DNA from: Spodoptera frugiperda
Lineage: Eukaryota > Arthropoda > Insecta > Lepidoptera > Noctuidae
Assembly (NCBI RefSeq): GCF_023101765.2
Contig: NC_064227.1
Location: forward strand, 4,845,592-4,909,591
Direction: 5' to 3'
DNA length: 64,000 nt
Shown here: one piece after another, positions 56,151 through 64,000 of the stretch
How positions within the stretch are numbered: the stretch's first letter is position 1
How the letters are laid out: each line of letters opens with the position of its first letter
The notes under the pieces: model-generated
The model's input: the letters and a program-made list of their open reading frames with translations, nothing else
Told to the model about the DNA's origin: nothing
The model's database searches: none
Translations under genes and position numbers: made by a program

Positions 56151-56968
56151 AGTGTCCATATTTTATAAATTACTTTAAGAGTGCCAATGTGGGAGAGTCT
56201 ATTGCAATATACTGGCTGTTTTGTTTCTGTTTTGGAATCCGGAACGAAATAAATCGAAGATATTAATAGAGGAGACTCAAAAAAAGCGATAGTTTCCACT
56301 TCTCTCGGTGACGAACATAGGAGACGGAATGACTGAAGCCTAAAGGCACAAAAAGAGATTGCATAACTGGGAAAACCCATATAAGTGTTTAAATTGACAT
56401 GGTCATTGACAGATTACAGACTTTAACAGTACACCCGTGATCATGGCGCTTGCAACAGTGCCAAAATATCGGAAAGTCATAGAAATTAATAAACATGGTA
56501 AATATCCCGTTTGAAGTTTTAATGTTATTGGGAGACCAGTCACCAAGAACATTAACATGATATTATTAAATTGTAGGAAAACAACATTTTTAATTTAACC
56601 CTACCGCCACTAGCTTCAAATAAACTCATTTAAAACCTAACTTCACTAACCCAACTGCCAAAACAAACCTTGTTTAATCTTTTCCAGCGCACAATCTCGG
56701 AAATGGCTATAAACTCGACCGGCCAACGATTGGAGGCGCCTTTCCTGTTTCATTCAATATCCGGTGACGGATTGGCTGCCGACTACATCCGATCTTTCAC
56801 GATAAACGCCGAACCGAACGTTTTTGAATAAAGAAGTTTAGAATAATGGAATTGATTTGAGTTATTATTAGCTATCGGTTTTGAATACACAGGCGGGAAA
56901 AAACGCATAAACACCTCAGTTTTCACCATATAGTTGAATATTCCATGTGCATATACCATATTTTTTAA

Positions 56969-58383
56969 CCTTTTGAACGCCAATGGCATGTATAGATGTC
57001 ATGCGCAAGCGTGCCCTGTGCGCCACCGACATCTATAGATGCCAAGAAACAGATCACAGAGAAAAACAAAATAAACACATTAAATCATTACTTTCACGTG
57101 TTTTATTGATGTATCTTAAGAACTGAATACCCAGTTATTACATAATTGTACACAGTGAACAAAATTGCAATATAGTTATTCTAATATTTGATTGATAAAA
57201 ACAACTTAAATATCGGCTAAAAAAGAATGTTCTCTCGCGCCAATGGCATGTATACATGCCCACTAGTGATGTAGTGTAATTCAAGTAATATTAAAACTTC
57301 AGCTAAATGACTCGCTTATTTTTTGTAATAATAATTTTAGTCTGAGGTATTTTTCTGATAAAACTTACTGTTTTGCTGAAAATCGCAAAAAACTAATTTT
57401 TTTGACATTTGACCTTGAATAATTTTTTTCCACACACGGGAATGATGGGGAACTTTCACCTATTGTTTATAATCGTGTTTTGAACAATTGTACCGAAATT
57501 CAGCTTGTTGCGAATTTATGTAATTTCACCCTAATATTTTGGTCTAATTTGACCGGACTAATAATAATTATACACAATTGTTGATTTTTTATATATTTTT
57601 AAGTTTCACGTGACGGTTTCAATTACAAGGCTGTTAATGAGCATAATAAATAAATACGATTGTTGATTTTTTATATTTTTAAGTTTCATGTGTCATTTTA
57701 CAAATACAAGGCTGATATTGAGCATAATAATTATAAACAAATGTTGATTTTTTATATATTTTTAAGTTTCACGTGACGGTTTCAATTACAAGGCTGTTAA
57801 TGAGCATAATAAATAAATACGATTGTTGATTTTTTATATTTTTAAGTTTCATGTGACATTTTACAAATACAAGGCAACTATTTTAAGAATATGAAAGTGT
57901 ATAAATAATATCACTAAAATCTGTACCTATTTAGCAGTTTTCAAATTTGATTACCTAATACATAAATTAACTCGATAAGTTACATTATTCAGCTACATCC
58001 CTAATCCTAAACGAGAGATTAAAAAAAATGGATAGTTGCCCGCGCCATTGGCATGTATACATGCCAATGGCGCGTAACTGATAGATAATAGTGCTGTAAC
58101 TTGCTGCAATTTTATATGTATTTTTGTGTCTCAAAAGGTTGATATTTTATTGATAGTTGCTATTAATGTGGTCTTAAGTTTATTACAGTGGGAGATAAGG
58201 TTAAATAAATATTCTTTATATGTTATAAGCAGTTTATTCAAAAAAAATTCAGACGAAAATTATTACTCACTTTGGTTTATCGATAACATTTTGGAATCCC
58301 TAATATTTTCAAGGTTATTTCGTTGAATTTGTGGCTTGGCGTGGAGGGCACAGCGAAGCGTTTATGCTCTGGCGGTCAAAAGG
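56969..58383. mobile_element. piggyBac-like non-autonomous element (1.4 kb)
   Basis: TTAA stands at both borders (56965-56968, 58384-58387). The termini are CCTTTTGAACGCCAATGG and, at the right, CTCTGGCGGTCAAAAGG, inverted copies with few differences. Subterminal GGGCACAGCGAAGCG / GCGTGCCCTGTGCGCC repeats, several near-perfect GGCATGTATACATGCC palindromes and a four-unit tandem array lie inside. There is no transposase frame. TTAA duplication with CC...GG ends is the piggyBac signature. Confidence 0.85.
57579..57880 (+). repeat. Four-unit tandem array inside the piggyBac-like element
   Basis: About 82-base units begin at 57579, 57661, 57742 and 57824 with TGTTGATTTTTTATAT. They alternate between a CACGTGACGGTTTCAATTAC type (1, 3) and a CATGTG-CATTTTACAAATAC type (2, 4). 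The repeat therefore grew as a two-unit (about 163-base) duplication. Confidence 0.85.
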
Positions 58384-58387
58384 TTAA

Positions 58388-58500
58388 ACGACATAGGCCA
58401 GCAAACTAGTTGGCAGATCACCTGATGGTAAGTAATCGGCGTCGACCATGGACATCCACAACCCCAAAGAAGTTACAATAGCATTGTAATTTTTAGTACC
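58388..58500 (-). repeat. GCTTACCATCA family fragment
   Basis: GGCCAGCAAACTAGTTGGCA, GATCACCTGATGGTAAGTAA and CATGGACATCCACAACCCC are the reverse of the family core. It abuts the right TTAA of the piggyBac-like element. Confidence 0.55.
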
Positions 58501-58537
58501 ATTTTTTTAATTAATTTAATGATTTTTCTCAAACCTT

Positions 58538-58691
58538 ATTTATTGAGGCAGGAAAATCATCCAATGACTTCTCCCGACCTGGGCGAGGCGAAAGTGAGTC
58601 TCAGATTCTTACTGACTAAAACCGTTCCTACTCCTGCTTTTCGAGCCGTAGCCCCGGTAAACTCGCTAGGCAGTCCGCAGCTCCGGAAGAA
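58538..58691 (-). mobile_element. CGGAGCTGCGG SINE with 9-base target duplication
   Basis: TCAAACCTT at 58529-58537 recurs at 58692-58700 around a minus-oriented copy. It runs from head CTTCCGGAGCTGCGGACTGC to GATGATTTTCCTGCCTCAAT. Confidence 0.82.
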
Positions 58692-59200
58692 TCAAACCTT
58701 GCTTAATAATAGCATTTATCATGACTAGCCAAATCTCCATTAAAAAAGGTACTGTTCCGTTTATATAAAATGTAGATTTCCTTTTATTTGAAAGGAAATA
58801 TAAATATGAATCTATGGAAATCAAAATCAATCTTTTGGTGAATGTTTGAATGAGAAACGAGTCTTTGATGTTAGACGTTTTTTCTGTAATATTTCCCGTT
58901 TTAATATTATTTGTGTTATGTAAAGTATCTCATAAGAAAAACGTAATATTTTTAGATTATATTGTGTGTATTCTTGAATGGGTGAACTATTCTTGCCACT
59001 TAAATAAATGTCAGCGTGAAAACTATTTCATTTGATGTTACTTGTAAGTTTTATTGTTGGAACTTGAATATTTAGTTATATTCAGCATTCATTGGATTTT
59101 TTTAATAACAATGTTTCATTTTTGATGCGATTTAAGACATCTTTGTATAGTATTTCAGAATTGTAGATGTCATAATATTTAGTTATTTAATTTAACGCCT

Positions 59201-59347
59201 TTTTTAAGGGTGTAAAATCATCCAATGACTTCTCCCGCCTTAGGCGAAAAGGAGTGTCAGACTCATACTGACTAAAAACCACCCCGTTCCTAAGTTCCTG
59301 CTTTTCGAGCCGGAGACCTGCTAAACCCGCTAGTTATTCCGCAGGTC
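59201..59347 (-). mobile_element. CGGAGCTGCGG SINE
   Basis: Tail CACCCTTAAAAAAGGCG on the left, AAAAACCACCCCGTTCCTAA in the body, and a diverged head GGACCTGCGGAATAACTAGC on the right. Confidence 0.78.
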
Positions 59348-59599
59348 CAATTATTTTAACCCTATGTTCGGCTTTCGGCATAACGCGATGATGAGTATTC
59401 AGTTTTCAGTCAACAAGACATTTTATAATTACTTACGACTATTCCTTATTAACGATTTTGTTCCGAAAACAATTAGGTTAAGAACAGATTAACCTGTTAA
59501 AACAAAGTAGGTAGTAATTATTATTTTTTCCTAAACTTTGGAGAGATAACAGCTTATTATTCAAGTGTCCTACTTAAGAAATCCCTTATTTGATTTTTG

Positions 59600-59690
59600 G
59601 TAACGTCTCTGGTGTTTCGGGTGTCCATGGGCGGTGGGGATTGCTTACTATCAGGTGATCCGTCAGCTTGTTTATCGGCTTGTAAGATAA
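59600..59690 (+). repeat. GCTTACCATCA family, core only
   Basis: GTAACGTCTCTGGTGTTTCG, GGTGTCCATGGGCGGTGGGG, ATTGCTTACTATCAGGTGAT and CCGTCAGCTTGTTTATCGGC. Confidence 0.68.
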
Positions 59691-59997
59691 TAATAAAAAA
59701 ATGAAATTATATAATGTACGCATGAATTTAATACGGAACATATTTGTCAACTATTCAATAACCGATGTAGTTCAAGCCAATAATGTGTCTTGAGAGTAAT
59801 TACCGCTATTCATTACATTAATAGACTACCTGACACGCGACTTTGAACTCTATTGACATTCACTGAAGGGTAAATAGAGATCAAAGGAGAGGATGTCAGT
59901 TATTGATTGGGCAATATTGTTGGTGTACAATTCATTGTGGTTTACCTGTAATACTTAGTAGATATTCGTGAATATAAATAGAATAAAAATTTAAAAA

Positions 59998-60272
59998 AGC
60001 CATGCTTCCGCACGAATGGGCCGGCTCGACCGGAGTGATACCACGACCTCACAGAAAACCGACGTGAAACAACGCTGCGTTGTATTTCGTTGTTTGAGTT
60101 AGGTTTTCAATCTTTCCAATCTCCGATTCCCCAACAACCCTTAAATTCTTAACCCCCAAAAGGCCCGCAACGCATTGATAACGCCTCCGGTATTTCGCGA
60201 GTCTATGGACAGCGGCGATTGCTTACCATCAGGTGATCTGTCTGCTCGTTTACCGGCTTATACCATAAAACA
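59998..60272 (+). repeat. GCTTACCATCA family, long near-complete copy
   Basis: GCCATGCTTCCGCACGAATG, GGCCGGCTCGACCGGAGTGA, AGAAAACCGACGTGAAACAA, TCCGATTCCCCAACAACCCT, TATTTCGCGAGTCTATGGAC, GATTGCTTACCATCAGGTGA and TTTACCGGCTTATACCATAA. It serves as the reference for the family layout in this window. Confidence 0.75.
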
Positions 60273-60825
60273 TCTACTACTTAACTCCGTACTACATAAT
60301 AATGACCTACTCAAACCAACAAACCTTGTACCATCTTCTCAACTGCCCTACCCTCAATCCCCGCACAACACAACACAGAAAACAATATAATAAAAATAAA
60401 ACTAACAAGAAACAAACTTAGAACACAACTCACACTTGACGAGTTTTATTTCGGCAAATAAAGTTATCTGAACAAATTGCCTTGTGAAAGAAAAAGTTAG
60501 AAGTTTCAGTTTCAGTAGAGAGGGGACGAGTAACTAGTTAGTATTCCAGGCTTCGTGTCGGCCCAATAATGGCAATATATTTTGATGCACAAACTATTTT
60601 ATAAGTATAGGCTCAGCTACGTTTTGAAGTACTTTGAAAGAATTAATGGGAATATTGGATATATTGAAAGAGTTTTGAGTTGGTGTTTAGTTTTCAGTAA
60701 AAGTGCTAAGTATAACATGCTCAATACTTTTACCAAGTATTGTCAATTGTGTATTAACTACAGCAATGGTTATTGTAGATGATAATATGAACGTATTTGA
60801 TGAACACAATATTCATATGCATCAT

Positions 60826-60941
60826 CCAATGACTTCTCCTGCCTTGTGCGAGGCGAGAGGGAGTGTCAGACTCTTACTAACAAAAAACCACCCCGTTCCT
60901 AGTCCTGGTTTTTGAGTCTTAGCCCCGGTAACCCGCTAGGT
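60826..60941 (-). mobile_element. CGGAGCTGCGG SINE, head lost
   Basis: CATCCAATGACTTCTCCTGC, CTTGTGCGAGGCGAGAGGG and AACAAAAAACCACCCCGTTC, then GCCCCGGTAACCCGCTAGGT, where it stops before the GCTGCGG head. Confidence 0.76.
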
Positions 60942-61265
60942 GCACAAAGGATTTACATTGACATACCCTATCTTATGCAGTACCTAAATCAAATACACAA
61001 TAATCCTTTAGAATACCATTAGTAATAAGTCCAATAATACATACCCTTTCCTAAGTTTTACCTTTCTAATCTCTATAAATCATTGAAATAACATTGAAAA
61101 GTAAAAGATTTAGAGCCGTCAAAGTATGTTTGTATTCAAAACAAGATGGCTTCAATCAGAATATGTCTCCACACATCACTTTCTAGAAGATAATCTCTCT
61201 TTGTGGTGCTAAAACAATAGTAGACGACTACGGTGCGAAGTACTATCGGACAAAATGCTTGGTGT

Positions 61266-61405
61266 TTTTGTTTTTTTTTTTTTTAGAGGGGCAAAACCAT
61301 CCAATGCCTTCTCCCGCCTTAGGTGAGGCGAGAGGGAGTGTCAGACTCTTACTGACTAAAAACCACCCCGTTCCTTCTCCTGCTTTGAGCCGGAGCCCCG
61401 GTAAC
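61266..61405 (-). mobile_element. CGGAGCTGCGG SINE with 15-base target duplication and A-tail
   Basis: CAAAATGCTTGGTGT stands at 61251-61265 and again at 61406-61420. Between them is a minus-strand copy that begins, 5'-truncated, at GGTTACCGGGGCTCCGGCTC and ends in CCCCTCT and a long A run (T run on the plus strand, 61266-61284). The perfect duplication indicates a recent insertion. Confidence 0.92.
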
Positions 61406-61659
61406 CAAAATGCTTGGTGTACAGGTAACATTTTATTTGAGGTAGCAAAGTTTGTTCAATGCCTAAAAAATCTATTTATTTTTCTATCCTAGTTATTTAT
61501 TTATTTTTCTTGTGGCCTGTACATTACATAAAGTGTTTCAACCCCTGAATTAATGATATGGGATCAGTTTATGTTTGGGTCGTTTGTGAGAGGGAATAGG
61601 TTATTTTTACTGAAAGGAGTGAATTTTATACTGATACTGCTGTTATTCTTCTATCAACA

Positions 61660-61735
61660 TCAACAGCCTATAAGTGGCCATTGCTGACTCTCACACGGAG
61701 AAAGATTGAGCATTTAGTCACCACGCTTTGTGTCG
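61660..61735 (-). repeat. Repeat fragment, 63300-63570 family
   Basis: CAGCCTATAAGTGGCCATTG, CTGACTCTCACACGGAGAAA and TAGTCACCACGCTT match the 5' part of 63300-63570. Confidence 0.5.
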
Positions 61736-63070
61736 CGGAATGCTGTTCCTTGACAAACAGTAACTTGAGTAAGTCGATAATATAATAATATTGGTAATAA
61801 ACTACTTCATACTCAACATACAACTTTTCAAAGCTACACCTGTGCACCAAGTAACATTGTCGATTGTACCTGAGCCGGCGTATTTTTAGCGCGTTCGTTA
61901 TACAGAGTGCTGCGTCTTGACGGGTTTTATAGGTACTCCCTGTATTTGCCGACTTGTAGCTAGAAAAAAGATTATTTCGAGACCCACGACTTAGCAAGGC
62001 CGACCTTGAAACGTATAAAATGGACTCTTTTTAAAAAACTGTCTACTAAAGATAAGTATATTTTTTTATTTGTCTGTAGGTAGGTACACATTAATGTTAA
62101 AATGTTGATGTTATTTTTTCTCTGTTTGAAGAGAGTACTTTAAATAAATTACTTTTGTATGTTTCGTTTCATTTTATTTACGATTTTTGATTAAAATTAA
62201 GTAAAATGTGTAATATAATAACTACATAGTAAGTAAATCTATTAGAATTATTGTTTTATTTAGTTTTTTAAACGAGTTCAAATAAAAGGAGGGTCTTAGT
62301 TTGACCTGTATGCACGCAATTATCTCGCGTTTGTATGAATTGATTTTGATGTGGTTTTCAGCATTGTATTTTTCAGACTTCGGAGAATGTTTTAGGTATA
62401 TTACCTGATTTAAAAAGGATTTTTTTATGAATACGGTAAAGTAAATTGAAGGCGGTTCCCCTTTTTCTATAAAATGTTTTATAAATTAATATATTGCTTA
62501 AATTACTGAAAAATCTGATGTTAAACAGAAAAAAAATCTTACTTAGATGAAAATGGCTCGGTATAAACAAATATTTAAGCCATCTTCAATATTTTTTAAA
62601 TCAGAACTTATCCCCCGGAGTCATCCCGTTACCCGAGCTATTCAAACAGGCTGTTGTTTTTTCAACAAAAATATTTCGTATTTCACATCATTCCCATCTC
62701 ACGAGAAATATCTACTGAAGATATTTTCAGCTGTAGTACGAAACTGTACAGGGAAAATATGAGAAAGAATATCGTGGTATAATAAATTATAACATTGCAA
62801 CATTGTGGCAACATGCTGTATCATTTATTAGGCGGCCATATTGCGTGGGCAGTACATGAACTGGGCGCGCTAACTTGTATTATTAATTAAGTAAATCAAA
62901 AGCTATTTCTGTGTGAATAGGGTCGTGTTTTCTTTATATATTTGGTCGAGAATTAAATATGTTTTCATATATGAATGTAACCAATAGATAATAGAAAATG
63001 TACGTAGGTATTGTGTAAAATATTTATTTTATTTATTAAACACAAAATACTAATTAGGCTCCTTCCTAAA

Positions 63071-63100
63071 AATTTATTTATTTATTTATTTATTTATTAA
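63071..63100. repeat. (TTTA)n microsatellite
   Basis: Seven uninterrupted ATTT units. Confidence 0.9.
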
Positions 63101-63299
63101 GTGTCACCAACATAAATACAGCAATATTGCACAATAAAGTATTAGTTATATTGTATTTTATAATATTTTTTTATAAATTGATATACTAAAAGTTATACTT
63201 ATATTTTGCCATTTATAATGACGAGTTGACCTATTGCATTATACTATAACAAATTCAAAATGACGTCTTCAATGTTCATAGTATCAAGAAGCAGTGCTC

Positions 63300-63570
63300 A
63301 TCACACATCATAGGTTACTGCTGACTAAAGGCATCTTCTCACACGGAGAAGGTTTGAGCCTTTACCGCCACGCTTGCTCAATGCAGGTTGGGGATTTTAA
63401 ACCCATAAGCCCAGGTTTTCTTCCGATGTTTTCATTTACCGTTTGACAGTGGTGTCTAAATATTCTTAGAAAGTACATATAACTCGGAAAACGTCACATT
63501 AGTACTTGCAGTTGGTAGGTTTTGAACCCGCACTCTCATGCATCTCCACAGAAGCGGGCGTGCTAAATGG
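63300..63570 (-). repeat. Repeat with GAACCCGCACTCTCATGCA, longest copy
   Basis: TACTGCTGACTAAAGGCATC, TTCTCACACGGAGAAGGTTT, CACGCTTGCTCAATGCAGGT, TTTCATTTACCGTTTGACAG, TAGGTTTTGAACCCGCACTC and GAAGCGGGCGTGCTAAATGG. The overall plan is that of a common lepidopteran SINE. Confidence 0.6.
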
Positions 63571-63849
63571 CACTTTGTCCAAATTACTTGTCCTAGTTAA
63601 ATTCTGCCGACACTCTAAACAACTTATAAGAGTTATGGCCGTACTAAAACTCAAGTTATTTAGAAGTCCTTACTGTAATTACATTCCAGATTACGTAACT
63701 TGTGAGTTTCCTTGTTGGTTTTATGGGTCGCTATGATACAAAACGCCTTGAGCCTTAAAGTACGTATTAGTAGTAGAAGTATATATTTGTTGAGCTAATT
63801 AAAGGACATATTAGAATCTTGAAGCATTAATCAGGTAGAGTGCTTGACG

Positions 63850-63985
63850 TTACCGCGACCGCACACGCTGCTCATGAAGAAGTACCTACCTGTGTGACAC
63901 GAAAATAGTAGAGCTTTTCTTAATAAATTTACGTGAGTAAACCGATATTTTTAGTTAATTTAGTATGTCTCACGATAGTTATTAT
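63850..63985. mobile_element. Diverged relative of the 55710-55857 hairpin element
   Basis: ACGTGAGTAAACCGATATTT and AGTATGTCTCACGATAGTTA correspond to the right arm and outer end of that family. The left arm (GCTCATGAAGAAGTACCTAC) is barely recognisable. Confidence 0.45.
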
Positions 63986-64000
63986 AAAAAACAAGTATTA

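Larger units (their letters stand above)
49320..64000. other. Right part: probable 5' intron/flank of the secreted-protein gene, mostly repeats
   Basis: No coding exon could be recognised on either strand. The start-codon exon needs an upstream 5' UTR exon, so part or all of this stretch is probably its first intron, but no UTR exon can be pinned down. The identifiable content is transposable elements listed separately; the gaps between them are AT-rich and featureless to me. Confidence 0.5.

Noticed and set aside
57579..57880. Regular repeats considered as a CRISPR-like array
   Set aside because: Units are contiguous without unique spacers and lie inside a eukaryotic transposon; it is a tandem repeat.
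58126..58326. 66-residue open frame inside the piggyBac-like element
   Set aside because: No transposase motif (no DDD-type catalytic pattern), AT-driven composition and short; chance frame.

Overview
The window is eukaryotic nuclear DNA. Its introns are long and AT-rich, with GT/AG splice sites and a dense load of short interspersed repeats. The repeat families (tRNA-headed SINEs, short CTAG-ending Helitrons, hairpin MITEs, a TTAA-flanked piggyBac-like element) and the codon and protein signatures fit a moth, most likely a noctuid. That placement rests on repeat style and protein families, not on a database match.

Left half, plus strand (4842-20123, possibly with a 3' UTR reaching about 27.4 kb): the 3' portion of a receptor protein tyrosine phosphatase. 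Twenty consecutive coding exons join in one frame (1,584 codons plus a split first codon). They encode fibronectin type III domains, one transmembrane segment, an active-looking D1 phosphatase domain (WPD loop, HCSAGVGRTG loop, QTEEQY) and a degenerate D2 whose cysteine loop is replaced by VVVVDKYGG. This architecture is that of Ptp99A (PTPRG/PTPRZ group). The N-terminus lies upstream of the window. Three large lineage-type insertions stand out: about 150 residues with a furin-like site inside an FN3 domain, about 93 acidic residues inside D1, and a long Ser/Pro-rich block inside D2.

Middle (about 27.4-31.2 kb): a short repeat-rich spacer between two convergent genes.

Right half, minus strand (about 31.2-49.3 kb): a seven-coding-exon gene for a 274-residue secreted protein that I do not recognise. 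It has a signal peptide, one cysteine in the mature chain, dibasic sites and a Tyr/Pro-rich C-terminus. An intact tRNA-Arg(ACG) gene sits in one of its introns on the same strand. A splice acceptor abuts the start codon, so at least one 5' UTR exon must lie further right, making 49.3-64 kb probably intron or promoter-side DNA. No other coding gene was found there.

The rest is transposon material. It includes a SINE family with clear target-site duplications, a MITE nested inside a Helitron, a 1.4-kb piggyBac-like element with internal tandem repeats, a pogo/Tigger remnant and several near-perfect hairpin elements.
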